From the NCBI GenBank assembly GCA_036924835.1, contig JBAGRR010000001.1, positions 3,735,001 to 3,799,000 on the forward strand: a stretch of 64,000 nt of DNA, given 5' to 3'. The position numbers and the translations under genes were made by a program. The DNA is from Nitrobacteraceae bacterium AZCC 1564 (GTDB lineage: Bacteria > Pseudomonadota > Alphaproteobacteria > Rhizobiales > Xanthobacteraceae). The notes beneath the pieces are model-generated. The model saw only the letters and a program-made list of their open reading frames with translations. It was not told where the DNA came from and ran no database searches. Positions 37,521 through 46,721 of this stretch are shown here, piece by piece (positions within the stretch are counted from its first letter, which is position 1; the number at the start of each line of letters is the position of its first letter).

Positions 37521-38362
37521 CTTCGCCGACCGATGCGCGCCCTTTCTTCTTCAATCAGTTGTGGTTCGCCACGTTGTTTGACGCGGACGTGTTCTCGCAC
37601 TTCACTCACACCGGCGTGTTCGCGGGCAACCTCGTTGCGACGCTGACCCTCGTCATGCTCGTTCTGATTTCGGTCGCGCTGGTCACCGCTACGATCATCG
37701 TCCCGCTGCGGCCGACAGTCAGAGAAGCCGGCTGGCAGTTGGCCGTCGGCGGCACCGTTTATTTCGCCCTGATCGGGAGCGGGTTCATGATGGTCGAGAT
37801 CGCTCTCCTGCAGCGAATGAGCGTCCTCCTCGGTCATCCCGTGCACGCGTTGAGTGTCGTTCTGTTCAGCCTGATCCTCTGGGCAGGCTTCGGCAGCCCG
37901 GCATCCGAGCGCATGCGCCTCGCCGGAACAGGTAAGCTGTTAGCCTGGAGCGTAGCGAGTGCCGCTTACTTGTTTGCGTTGCCGTTCTGGCTGCCTCCGC
38001 TCTTGGTCGATCTTGATGGAGCGGACCTTCTCGTTCGCGCCGGCTTCTGTGTTCTTGTGCTGACGCCGGCAGGCTTCTTGATGGGCTTTGGGTTTCCCAC
38101 CGGCATGCGACTGGTCTCTGCAATCAACCCGGGCCCCATGCCATGGTTCTGGGGCATCAACGGTGCTGCAGGCGTGCTCGCCGCAAGCGTCGCCGTTGCC
38201 ACCAGCATTGCCTTCAGTATCGATACGACGCTCAGGATCGGGGCCGCCTGCTACCTCCTTGTCGCCGTTCCCGCAGTGTTATTAATGTCCGCCGGCGCCC
38301 GATCCAGCCACACCGCTCTCCGATCTCTGCACCCGAGCGAGCCCACGAATGTTACAGGATAG
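37520..38362 (+). pseudogene. Truncated C-terminal part of a spermidine-synthase-like membrane protein
   Basis: From [14 protein letters not shown] (about 37527) the frame resembles the C-terminal half of large fused MFS/spermidine-synthase-like proteins: after the DDRPFFFN-type motif come about seven TM segments (TLTLVMLVLISVALVTATII, VGGTVYFALIGSGFMMVEIA, GFLMGFGFPTGMRLVSA, WFWGINGAAGVLAASVAV). The N-terminal membrane and catalytic parts are absent. The formal start at 37475 lies in DNA that belongs to dnaE2 on the other strand, so it is not a real start. The break coincides with the dnaE2 break, marking one recombination junction. Confidence 0.72.
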
Positions 38363-38459
38363 AGTAGCAGCGATGGCAGGCCCAAGACCCGATCAACGCG
38401 CGCAGCATCGCGCCCAGGAAGGTTTCGTGTGAGAGACCTTCACCCAACCCAATGGCGAG

Positions 38460-38719
38460 CCCGCCAAGAAGTGAGCTCCATCATCGTCGGCAAGATCCTC
38501 GAAAAGGACCAGTATGCCTACAGCTTCGACTCGCAGTCGGGCGAAATACGGCAACCTGGTCTCCAAGGGCATCGTCGACCGACCAAGGTCGTGCGTGCGG
38601 CGATCCAGAACGCGGCCTCGGTTGCGGGCCTTCTGATCACCACGGAAGCAATGGTGGCCGAACTGCCGAAGAAGAATGCCCCAGCAATGTCAGGTGGCGG
38701 CAGTGGCATGGACTTCTAA
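38460..38719 (+). pseudogene. groEL: groEL C-terminal fragment with compensating frameshifts
   Basis: The frame ends with the GroEL tail [20 protein letters not shown] followed by a GGGSGMDF C-terminus, and begins near [21 protein letters not shown]. Between them about 40 bases are read in the wrong phase; in the neighbouring frame they give [11 protein letters not shown], the expected GroEL sequence, so there are two opposite single-base shifts at about 38545 and 38587. The first ~440 residues of chaperonin are absent. It is a dead scrap. Confidence 0.85.
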
Positions 38720-38862
38720 TTGTGTATTTTAAGAATCAACTAATAAGACAGGTTCGGCAGGGATGCTGAGCCTTTTTGCTTTAATCGCAGAATTGAGAGC
38801 TGCTCGCTTGATTTGTGGTCGGATTGGCGCGTTAAGTTAGTGGTGGCAGGGCTCAAAGGTGA
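38720..38862. other. Short gap, no gene seen
   Basis: 143 bp between the groEL relic and the response-regulator fragment. A+T-rich relative to its surroundings, no motif. Confidence 0.35.
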
Positions 38863-39160
38863 TTACATAAACGCGCGTAATACTTCGGTCTCTCTTTGCG
38901 AAAGTGAAGCGTACCGACCTCGAACCTCGTTCAATGTCCTGGTCTTTGCCTGGTTGTCGAGATCGTGCGCGATGCCGAGTCTGACCGCGGCGACCAAATC
39001 GCGAGGCCGGATTGGCGTTACGAGGTAGTCAATCGCTCCAGCCTTCATAAGGCGGACACATTTGCCGACGTCGCAGCGGCGGCGGGCGCTCGATAGAGTG
39101 AATTCGCCGGGTAATTTTCCTCCGATCTCATCGAGTTCATACGCGGACTCGAAAACACGA
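38863..39160 (-). pseudogene. FixJ-type response regulator fragment
   Basis: The minus strand encodes the end of a receiver (MKAGAIDYLVTPIRPRDLVA, with the Lys position reading Thr) and the first residues of a LuxR HTH (LSQRETEVLRAFM) before a stop. Upstream (39049-39160) degraded receiver-like sequence continues (RPSLLRVFESAYELDEIGG) but lacks an intact start and phosphorylation site. The HTH is cut off, so the protein could not bind DNA. Confidence 0.65.
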
Positions 39161-39316
39161 AGTAGCGAGGGACGTACTCTTCAAGGCAACTGACCGGCGG
39201 AGCGCAAAAGTGGTCGCGAACAATATGGGCTCGCCCGACTCTGACCTAGCCAGGTGTCCGCTTGCTGTTGGGGGCGAAGCGGTCTACGCGTCTATATAGA
39301 GATCTACGACGAATGA

Positions 39317-39698
39317 ATGCGGCATATTCCGTTGGGAGCCAGAGGAGCATCGACATTGCGGGTGCAACCCGACCGATTCAAGGACGCTATATTGCCGCAA
39401 GTGCTTGCGACGCCCGTGATGATCTTGATCATGGAAAACGCCGCGCTCAATGCCATCAGACCGTTTCTGGATGCACGTGAAAGTGCGGTCGGCACTGCAG
39501 TAGATGTACAACACTTCGCCGCCACGCCTTTTAGGCCACGAGCTGTGCGCGACGGCCGAGGTAATCAACGTCGAGGGAAAACGAGTTGACTTCAAGGTGT
39601 CGGCAAGCGACGGCATAGAGGAGATCGGCAGCGGAACCCACATTAGCGCCTTGCGATCGAAAAGGGGCAAATCGGGTGCGACCAGAAGGCGAGAATAG
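39317..39698 (+). pseudogene. Frameshifted fluoroacetyl-CoA thioesterase-like gene
   Basis: Hot-dog fold thioesterase of the FlK-like family, about 125 residues when intact. The first frame (from the ATG at 39317) gives MRHIPLGARGAS and ATPVMILIMENAALNAIRPF, then AVDVQHFAATPF; the continuation GHELCATAEVINVEGKRVDF and GIEEIGSGTH lies one frame over. The shift is an extra base around 39530, where the sequence expected to read TPVGH gives CCTTTTAGGCCAC. Some sequence near residue 20 also looks shortened. Inactive unless the frame is corrected. Confidence 0.78.
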
Positions 39699-40137
39699 TG
39701 TGACTCCTCAGTGGCAGTATCAGATTCGGTTCGATGTGAACGATTCTGCTATGGCGGAATCGGTACGCCGAAAACTCCGTGTTCCGGCATTGGCGCCGCT
39801 GTTCGATATCCTCGCCGAGCATCGCGCAGCGCTGAAATGCCAGTTCGACTCCTTTGCTGAGTATGTCGCCGCAGCAGAAGAGCAGGGCGTCGAAAACTAT
39901 CCGCTCTACCAGTGGACGAAGGCGACGATCGAGAATCCGGCGAAGACGGAAAAGTACTTGAAATCCTTTACACTCTATGTGGACGACCGGGAGGTCTATG
40001 CTAAGGAGATTGCTGACGCGCTGGAGGCGGACTTGCAACCGCTCGCCACTAGCGGGCTCATCACGCGAATATCCAAGTACGATACCAATCCCGCCAACAA
40101 TCCTCAGTCGCCGCAGCGCCCCCGCGAGCAGAGCTAG
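39676..40137 (+). CDS. Conserved hypothetical protein
   Basis: 153 residues, or 145 from the GTG at 39700 (VTPQWQYQIRFDVND). Soluble, charged, with a clear α/β pattern (ESVRRKLRVPALAPLFDILAEH ... VYAKEIADALEADLQPL). I do not recognise a named family. It appears intact, unlike its upstream neighbours, and its start lies inside the tail of the thioesterase relic. Function unknown. Confidence 0.6.
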   Translation: MRPEGENSVTPQWQYQIRFDVNDSAMAESVRRKLRVPALAPLFDILAEHRAALKCQFDSFAEYVAAAEEQGVENYPLYQWTKATIENPAKTEKYLKSFTLYVDDREVYAKEIADALEADLQPLATSGLITRISKYDTNPANNPQSPQRPREQS

Positions 40138-40443
40138 GCCATCTGCGAGGCTGAATGCTCGCTCCTGGCCCATACCGATCAACCCCAACTCTTGTCTTCG
40201 TGTCAGTTGTGAGGCCTAGACCAGACATGGTCGGACCGCGGCCAAATCGACGCTTTTGACTTAAAGCCGTCATTGCGACAGGCGCCACTGGCTGTCGGTA
40301 AGCCATTTCGAGACGACGGCACTTCTCAGAGCTTCAAACTGGGGACGTCACCGCGGAGCCCGGGACCACGATCCACTGGCACCGCAATGATGGCAGCGAC
40401 GCCGTCATTTTTTTATCACTGCCGACATCTTCAAACCGACGAA
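40138..40443. other. Gene-free gap
   Basis: 306 bp. No gene supported on either strand. It lies between the ends of two convergent genes, so terminators may be present; a run of seven T at 40409-40415 stands next to no obvious stem. Confidence 0.35.
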
Positions 40444-43400
40444 CTAAAGGACTTGCGGATCGCGACCTGGAGATCGTTCAAGCGCTGAACCGATGCCGAG
40501 GCGCTCCGCCTCGTCCCGCAGGTTGCCAAGTTTGCATGCCGTCTCTTGTCCGCGGCACCGACCCTGTGCACTAGCGGCGCGTCCATATCGGGCAAAGAAG
40601 TCGGCCCAGGGCAATGGTTCTGGTCGCGTGTATTCCTCGAGCGCAGTGCTGAAGCGCTCCGCGCCGTCCCAATCCCGAGAGTTCAGCGATGCATCGATCG
40701 CATACCGGAAGAACCATAAATGACTGTGGCTCACCGCGCCCTTACGAAGGATCTCCTCACCTTCCGTCAGCGCTGCAAGACATTCAAGCGGGTTCTCAGT
40801 CGTGACCGCAAGGTTGCCGAGGATCCACGGGCCCATGAAGCTGAGCCCGGTCTGGCGGCTGATCGCCAAGGCGCGGTACAGCAGGTCCATCGCCTCTGCG
40901 TTGCTCGCCTCTGCACGAGCGACCATGGCCAGATCGTTAAGGCTCACCGCCTCGAACCTTTTGGCACCGAGCTGCCGGGCAAGAATCAGCGCCCGCTCGG
41001 CATGCAGCTTCGCACGTCCAGACTCGCCCGTCGTGCGAAACACGTTGCACGCCGCGTTGTGGGCAATGATTTCCGCCCGGTTATGCCCGACCCGGGCCGC
41101 CAACTCGACCGCGGCCAGGGTCGTCGCGAGCGCCCCGGAGAAATCATTGAGATACACTTGGGTATGCGCGACCATGCTGAGGTTGGCGACCTCGACGCGG
41201 CCGGCGCCCGATGCGCGCGACAGCTCCGCGCACCGGCTGAAGTGCCGATAGGCGCTGACCATGCGGCCGCGCGCGTATTCGGCATCGCCCAAACCACCAA
41301 GTGCACGCGCCTCCATCTCTGGCCAATTGGCTGTTCGGGCGCAGATGAGTGCCTGCTCATGCTCCGTCAGGCACTCGACGAGCCTTCCAAGCGGGAAACA
41401 GAGATTGCCGCGCAGGTGGTGGATGCGCGCGCGCGAGGCGAGGTCATCGACACCCGCGGCGGCCGCAGCCTTGTCCAGCATCGTGAAGGCCTCGTCGAAA
41501 CGATCCGTCACGCGCAGCCCGGCGGCGAGCCCAAGCCAGGCCTGACACCGCTCGGTGTCGACATCGGCAACAGCCAGCGCCTGCTCGAAAGCAGCAATCG
41601 ATTCCAAGATTGAACCGAGGTCATGCAAGATCTCACCGCGGCGGAGGGACAGAGCGCTCACATCGCTTCGTCTGCGGGCCAAGGCAAGCCCGCGCTCGAC
41701 AAGACGTAGCGCCTGTTCGGTCCGGTACTCAGCCGCTTCCGCGCGTGCCGCTTCCAGGTAGGCCCGCGGGGCGCCTTCATCTTTGGCCCGGTCGAGATGC
41801 TGCGCGCACAAGGTCAGGTCACGGCTCCTGAACCAATCTGCCGCTCGCCAATGCAACTCGCGGCGACGGCTCCTGAGCAGTGTGTTGTAGATGCCCTCCT
41901 GGATAAGCGCGTGGGCGAAGAGGAAGTGATCGCCGTGCGGACGCACCAGGAGATGCCGCACCAAGTCGGTGCAATTCCATCCGGGCTGGTCGAGCAGCGC
42001 TTCCAACGCTTCGGCGGTAAATCGCTGGCCGAGAACCGAGGCTGCTTGCACCGCCCGCTTGTCCGGGAACGCGAGCCGATCCAGGCGCGCCTGTACCAAG
42101 CTCTTGATTGACCCTGGCACACCACCCTTGGCGCTCTCTTCGGCATGCCGCAACAGCTGCTCCAGAAACAGCGGATTGCCGGCGGCCCGTTCGATGCAGC
42201 GCTGGGCAAGCTCACCCCGTGCATCCAGATAGGCCCCTGCGAGCCGGTTGGCCTCGCTCGGCTGGAGCGGGCCGAGGTCGATCGTCACCATTGGCTGGCC
42301 GGCAGTTGTCGGACGCCAGGCCTCGTTGAGCGGATCGCGCTCGATCCGCGAGGTCATCACCAGCAGCGCTGGACACCCAGTGACTGCCTCGGCAAGGTTC
42401 GCTAGATGATCAAGAGTCGTCCGGTCAGCCCAGTGCAGGTCTTCAATCGCGAGCAGGCGAGGGCGACGGCTGCTCGCTCGGCTAACAAGCTCGGCGACGC
42501 TCGCCCGCTTGCCACGGTCACGTGCCGCATTGTCCATTGCATCATAGAGCGTGCGCAACTCGGTCGGTTGCGGCACGTTCAGGAGGTCGTTGAGGTATAG
42601 CCGGCGCTCGTCAGCAAGCAGTCCATCCTCGAGGGCCTTCTCGGCTGCTGCCTCGATCTCTTCCCGGCTGCTCTCGCCCGACAGACCGAGCAGACTGCGG
42701 ACGAGTGAGCGGATTGCGTCCTGGCCGGAGCCCATTCCAAAGTCGAGCACCAGCCCCGCGTGACAAGCGAAGTTTTCCTCCTCTGCCTTCGCCTGGAGCT
42801 TCTCGAGCAGGCGGGTCTTGCCGATACCGGCTTCCCCGCGGATGTAGAAGACCTCGCCGAATCTCGTGTCCCGGCACCGCGCCAACGCCGCTTCGAGCTG
42901 CTGCAGTTCGCGGAGCCGTCCAACAAAGGCTTGATCGCGGGAGCGAGCCGGTTCGCGAAAGCTGCGCAGTCGCCATGCCCTGACCGGCCTCGCAAGCCCC
43001 TGGATCGCGAGTTCGCCGACGTCGGAGCAGTCGATCCGTTCGGCAAGTGCCCGGTGAACTGAATCCGAAATGAGGATCTCGCCTGTAGCCGCCTGATCCG
43101 TCAATCGCGAGGCAAGGTTCACGGAATCTCCGGTGACCGTGTACTCAAGGTGGCGCGCGCTGCCGGTGCCGCTTGCGACGACTTCGCCACTGGCAATGCC
43201 GATGTGAACGCCAACGGCGCGGCCGAGCTCGGCTTCCAGCGTGGGGATGCGGCGGCCGATGTCGAGGGCAGCCCGGATGCATCGCTCCGGATCATTGCCA
43301 TAGGCCATCGGGGCCCCAAAGACCGCCATCACGCAATCGCCAATGTGCTTGTCCACGCTCCCGCCGTGATCGACCACGCTTGCGTCGGCAAGGTTGAAGA

Positions 43401-43755
43401 AGCGTTCGAGGAGGGCGTGGACTTCCTCAGCGTCGAGTTCGTCGACGAGATTCGTGTAGCCGGCCAGGTCGGCAAACAGCACCGTCACCTGCCGCCGCTC
43501 GGCCTCCGGCAGGGACGAAGTCGTCAGCGAAATCGAGGCCGCGCCAGGAACAGAAACGGACGCCGGCGCGGCTCCATCACGCAAGGCCGCGATCGCCGCA
43601 AGCAGCTTACGACGGTGGCCGAGCGAGGCGACACCGATCGCGATCAGATCGTCGGTCGTCAGTTGGGCGAGGAGCTCGGCGTCAATGTCGTTCTCGCGGA
43701 ACGATTGCTCGTATTGCCCTAGCCCCAGACCGTGCAGCCAAGCCGCAACGTTCAT
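40444..43755 (-). CDS. SAM-domain / class III adenylate cyclase / STAND ATPase fusion
   Basis: Large signalling protein. Start taken at the ATG at 43755 (MNVAAWLHGLG), with GGAGGCGCC just upstream; a start at 43788 adds 11 residues. Order: sterile alpha motif domain about 1-60 (WLHGLGLGQYEQSFRENDID); class III nucleotidyl cyclase about 95-260 with both metal Asp (VLFADLAGYTNL and HIGDCVMAVFG) and the transition-state region VTGDSVNLASRL; AAA/STAND ATPase with Walker A GEAGIGKTRLLE and Walker B RLLAIEDLHWAD; then about 500 residues of TPR-like helices (GGLGDAEYARGRMVSAYRHF). Likely makes cAMP under control of ATPase/TPR sensing. Cytoplasmic, no TM. It stands alone between relics and a phasin. 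Confidence 0.9.
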   Translation of the reverse strand: MNVAAWLHGLGLGQYEQSFRENDIDAELLAQLTTDDLIAIGVASLGHRRKLLAAIAALRDGAAPASVSVPGAASISLTTSSLPEAERRQVTVLFADLAGYTNLVDELDAEEVHALLERFFNLADASVVDHGGSVDKHIGDCVMAVFGAPMAYGNDPERCIRAALDIGRRIPTLEAELGRAVGVHIGIASGEVVASGTGSARHLEYTVTGDSVNLASRLTDQAATGEILISDSVHRALAERIDCSDVGELAIQGLARPVRAWRLRSFREPARSRDQAFVGRLRELQQLEAALARCRDTRFGEVFYIRGEAGIGKTRLLEKLQAKAEEENFACHAGLVLDFGMGSGQDAIRSLVRSLLGLSGESSREEIEAAAEKALEDGLLADERRLYLNDLLNVPQPTELRTLYDAMDNAARDRGKRASVAELVSRASSRRPRLLAIEDLHWADRTTLDHLANLAEAVTGCPALLVMTSRIERDPLNEAWRPTTAGQPMVTIDLGPLQPSEANRLAGAYLDARGELAQRCIERAAGNPLFLEQLLRHAEESAKGGVPGSIKSLVQARLDRLAFPDKRAVQAASVLGQRFTAEALEALLDQPGWNCTDLVRHLLVRPHGDHFLFAHALIQEGIYNTLLRSRRRELHWRAADWFRSRDLTLCAQHLDRAKDEGAPRAYLEAARAEAAEYRTEQALRLVERGLALARRRSDVSALSLRRGEILHDLGSILESIAAFEQALAVADVDTERCQAWLGLAAGLRVTDRFDEAFTMLDKAAAAAGVDDLASRARIHHLRGNLCFPLGRLVECLTEHEQALICARTANWPEMEARALGGLGDAEYARGRMVSAYRHFSRCAELSRASGAGRVEVANLSMVAHTQVYLNDFSGALATTLAAVELAARVGHNRAEIIAHNAACNVFRTTGESGRAKLHAERALILARQLGAKRFEAVSLNDLAMVARAEASNAEAMDLLYRALAISRQTGLSFMGPWILGNLAVTTENPLECLAALTEGEEILRKGAVSHSHLWFFRYAIDASLNSRDWDGAERFSTALEEYTRPEPLPWADFFARYGRAASAQGRCRGQETACKLGNLRDEAERLGIGSALERSPGRDPQVL

Positions 43756-44001
43756 GGGCGCCTCCTGCCCGGTTCCTCGAATGAGCACGGGCGCTTCAGC
43801 CTAGCCCAAATCTCGCAAGTGGGGCTGCGAAATGTTAGCGCACCGGAGGCGTAACAAGGTCAGCTCCTGGCCCTTAGCCGACGTGGCGATCTTGGCTGCC
43901 CATGTCGGCTTTCAGGGGTGATCAAGTGCGGATGGGTCACGAAGTCGCCTTTTGATCCCAAAGCGGATGCGAGGTCGTAGTCTGCTGCCGCCAAGTCTGA
44001 G

Positions 44002-44589
44002 CTAAGCGGCGCGTTCCGCGCTTTCAGCTATCCGTTTTCCAGCATCATCAGCCACCCGGAGCGACATGTCAGCCATCCGACGGCCGCTCTCAAACACGCT
44101 GGCTACGGTGTCACGGACGACCTCCGTGTGGAGCGCTGCAATTTCTTGAGGATTGCGGCATCGCCAGAGCTCGTTCATATGGTCCATGTTGTTCTCGAAT
44201 CGGTGCCGAACGAAGTCAAAGTACTCTTGAGAAATCCCGTTCATGCCCTTCATCACCGCGCTGGCGGACTGCAGGATCGTCTGGGCGTTGCGGGCTGACC
44301 GTTCCATTGCCCCTTGCGCTTCGTTTCCTGACAAGCCGAGCGTTCGACCAAGCTGAGCCGTAGAACCGCTGAACACGGTCGTCGCCATGTCCACTCCGAG
44401 GCGCCAGGTGTTCTGCATCATCTCGGCATTCTGCTGGAACAGATTGGCGCTCACTTCAGCCATTTCCTCTCCGGCCTGAGTGGCCGCCAGGCCGATACGC
44501 CGCGTCTGCTCGGCGGTCTTCTCGCTGGTGCGCCGAACGGTCTCTGCAGCACTTTGGGTAACTCTCTCCTCTTGGCGGGGATGAGCCAT
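44002..44589 (-). CDS. Phasin-family protein
   Basis: 195-residue amphipathic helical protein with the phasin_2 pattern (ANLFQQNAEMMQNTWRLGVD, then SQEYFDFVRHRFENNMDHMN and AALHTEVVRDTVASVFESGR). Phasins coat polyhydroxyalkanoate granules in the cytoplasm. Start is the ATG at 44589, with GAGGAG about 10 nt upstream in the minus direction. It is divergent from the small conserved protein at 45020. No PHA synthase is nearby, so a granule role is from family only. Confidence 0.82.
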   Translation of the reverse strand: MAHPRQEERVTQSAAETVRRTSEKTAEQTRRIGLAATQAGEEMAEVSANLFQQNAEMMQNTWRLGVDMATTVFSGSTAQLGRTLGLSGNEAQGAMERSARNAQTILQSASAVMKGMNGISQEYFDFVRHRFENNMDHMNELWRCRNPQEIAALHTEVVRDTVASVFESGRRMADMSLRVADDAGKRIAESAERAA

Positions 44590-45019
44590 GCTTCATACTC
44601 CCTCTTTCGTGATTGGTGATTTGATTTTCAGCCCATCGCAGAGTGTGCCCCTCCGAGAGCCAACGTTGGCGGGTGAGGGCCGTTCCTACGATGGTGAACT
44701 TTTCACCGGTGCTGGAGGTACGAAGGAACGCGGGCTACGAGGCCCAGTTAACAGGGCGGACGAGCTACTTCCAATCCAGTGATGCGACTTGCAGCTGACG
44801 GGTCCGTGCATTTTCCACGGACCAGCGGACCAGATAAGGGAACCCGATCAGGCGCGCAATCTGCACCGCGCGCTGGATCGATCCGAGCCGTCAAAAATGC
44901 CGAGCACATGGTCACCTACGCTCACACGGCTGATATCGCACAGGCCGTTGAAACGGTAGGTGGTCTCCTTGCACGGCGAACGGCGGGCGAAACGCCAGCG
45001 GACCAGAGGAACAACTGAA
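44590..45019. other. Gap upstream of phasin, no gene supported
   Basis: 430 bp divergent gap between the phasin and a small conserved gene. Two overlapping open frames (44588-44782 and 44779-45018) have no motif or ribosome site and I do not call them. Promoters for both flanking genes are expected. Confidence 0.35.
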
Positions 45020-45313
45020 GTGCGGCATTTCGGAAAACAGCGGATGCTTCATTCCTGGATGATGCTGGCAATAGAGGCCAACCAGGTCATTGGGCTGCGG
45101 ATGTGGCAGCTGATGGCGGGCGGCAAACGCGCCCGGCGAGAAGCCGAACTAATGGTCAGTGAAAAGATAGACGAGGGATTCAGAGCCGGTGCGAGCCTCG
45201 CGGCTGGTGCTTCGGGTGAAGATATCGTTCGTCGATTCAGGCGACGTGTAGCGGCGAATGCGAAGAGATTGGGCAAGCTCAGTTCGCCTCACACCATCAA
45301 GCGAAAACGATAA
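45020..45313 (+). CDS. Small conserved hypothetical protein
   Basis: 97 residues from the GTG at 45020 (MRHFGKQRMLHSWMML), with AGAGGA about 10 nt upstream; the open frame starts earlier at 44960 but the added residues are Arg-rich without pattern. The sequence is helical and basic (AIEANQVIGLRMWQLMAGGK, REAELMVSEKIDEGFRAGAS), with a layout like small phasin-associated proteins. It faces away from the phasin gene. Function unknown. Confidence 0.65.
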   Translation: MRHFGKQRMLHSWMMLAIEANQVIGLRMWQLMAGGKRARREAELMVSEKIDEGFRAGASLAAGASGEDIVRRFRRRVAANAKRLGKLSSPHTIKRKR

Positions 45314-45432
45314 CTTCAACTTCACTTGTTACGGATCGCTCCGTGGAAAAGTCTTGAGCGTCTCGCAAGACGCGCTCACCGGCATCCGCGTCCTCACTAG
45401 AGGACCAGGATTCTGAGGCGCAGTAATCGCGA

Positions 45433-45585
45433 TTACCGCACCCGATATTTACTTGCGTAGTGCTTGCCGAGAATCTTGCGGGTCTGATCGGCCAGTCTCT
45501 CGTTAACGGTCGCTGGCAACTTGGCGCGACGCCTTTGCGGCTTCAGCCGATCGGTTCTCGAGCTCTGTTTTCTTGTCTTGCGCAT
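45433..45585 (-). CDS. Possible 50-residue basic protein
   Basis: Minus-strand frame from the ATG at 45585 to the TAA at 45433. It is Arg/Lys-rich with an ordered second half (ATVNERLADQTRKILGKHYA followed by SKYRVR), which reads more like a real protein than random frame. The ribosome site is weak. It occupies an otherwise empty 308-bp gap between two genes. Unknown function; could be a conserved small nucleic-acid-binding protein. Confidence 0.4.
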   Translation of the reverse strand: MRKTRKQSSRTDRLKPQRRRAKLPATVNERLADQTRKILGKHYASKYRVR

Positions 45586-45621
45586 AGCTGCGGATCAAAG
45601 TTGTGAGGGAGCCGCCTTCAT

Positions 45622-46284
45622 TTAAGAGACGATCTCGATCGGCATGCCGATCGAAAGACCAAGATCGCGGTCAGCGCACCCCCGGTTGATGGCGATTTCG
45701 GCGAACCCGTTCGAGTTCTCGTACCAAAAGGCCTCGCCTGGCGACTGATCGCTGAAGGTCCTCTCGCGCTCCAGTATGCGACCCGCCGCGGCAAGCCTCG
45801 CGTTTAGCGGCAGCATCGCCGCCCTCAACCCAGTCATGGCATTGCCGAAATGGTCCACGTAAACGATCTCACAGAGGTCATCCGGCCAGTCTGCGCGGCG
45901 ATCCGCGCCATCCTTGCGTGGCTGGCCGGGTGGCTGCTCGCCGCGTGCCAGCATGGCTGCCACCGGCGCGAAGACGTCGCGCCCGTGAAAGCTGGCCGAC
46001 AGGCGCTCTGGCCTCCAGTCGATGTCCCAGCTGCGCGTCTTCGTGGCACGGCGCTCGATCAGCTCGAACAGGCCGTTGCCGGGGCCCACATACCACCGGC
46101 TGTCGGCCTCGAGCACAATGGCCGGGCGCGCGCCGCCGACGCCGGGATCGACGATGCAGAGAAAGACGGTCCCTGCCGGAAACCATGCTGCGTAGACTGC
46201 CAAGAGATACGCCGACGCCTTGGGATTGCCCACTGGCGCATCGTAGGGGCCGTGCAACCCGAAATCCGTGAACAGCACGATCAT
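45622..46284 (-). CDS. SAM hydrolase (DUF62 family) with an internal deletion
   Basis: Member of the S-adenosyl-L-methionine hydrolase / chlorinase-fluorinase fold, which cleaves SAM to adenosine and methionine. Motifs: MIVLFTDFGLHGPY at the N-terminus, CIVDPGVGGARPAIV, YVGPGNGLFEL, FHGRDVFAPVAA and YVDHFGNAMTG in the C-terminal domain. Odd: after GPY the protein jumps straight to DAPVGNPKASAYL. In the family about 22 residues with a conserved (G)QMK segment and a strand ending in an Asp-Leu come between, so there appears to be an in-frame deletion of about 66 bp that removes part of the SAM pocket. 220 residues instead of about 245. It may be inactive although the frame is open. Confidence 0.8.
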   Translation of the reverse strand: MIVLFTDFGLHGPYDAPVGNPKASAYLLAVYAAWFPAGTVFLCIVDPGVGGARPAIVLEADSRWYVGPGNGLFELIERRATKTRSWDIDWRPERLSASFHGRDVFAPVAAMLARGEQPPGQPRKDGADRRADWPDDLCEIVYVDHFGNAMTGLRAAMLPLNARLAAAGRILERERTFSDQSPGEAFWYENSNGFAEIAINRGCADRDLGLSIGMPIEIVS

Positions 46285-46331
46285 GTTATGCCCCAGTGGG
46301 ACCTCGGTGGATTTGACTCACGCAAGCGTGC

Positions 46332-46721
46332 TCAATCACGTCGGTAGGCCTTGAACGAGAGTAGCGCGCCGAGCCCCAAGATGACGATGGCTGTCGCAAT
46401 GATCACGCCGGTCACTCGGTCAATTCCGGCGGCAATTGCGGCCAGTCCGGTTGGGAAAAGCATTCGTGCAAGCCCGCCGAGGACGGCAAGCCAACCAAGG
46501 ACGGTGACGAGCAGCGGCCATCCGTACTTCCAGCGATTGTGAGCACGCACGATGGCAAGCCCAGCGACGAACAAGAGGATGCTAGACACAAAGATGATAG
46601 CGGGGTCACGGGAAACCTGCTCCGCCAATGTAGGGAACGAGCCAATGTTCAACAGCATGCTGGCAGTGATTGCGACAAGGGTGGGGCCGATCAGGCCGGC
46701 GATCGTTTTCGAGGTTGTCAT
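46332..46721 (-). CDS. Small four-TM membrane protein
   Basis: 129-residue integral membrane protein with four hydrophobic segments (IAGLIGPTLVAITASMLLNI, IIFVSSILLFVAGLAIV, GWPLLVTVLGWLAVLGGLAR, VTGVIIATAIVILGLGALLS). I do not recognise a family with a known function; similar small proteins are common in Bradyrhizobium. It lies 47 bp upstream of the SAM hydrolase on the same strand, probably cotranscribed. Confidence 0.68.
   Translation of the reverse strand: MTTSKTIAGLIGPTLVAITASMLLNIGSFPTLAEQVSRDPAIIFVSSILLFVAGLAIVRAHNRWKYGWPLLVTVLGWLAVLGGLARMLFPTGLAAIAAGIDRVTGVIIATAIVILGLGALLSFKAYRRD

Noticed and set aside
40720-41613. 297-codon plus-strand open frame
   Set aside because: Antisense to the TPR-like part of the cyclase/STAND protein; no motif.
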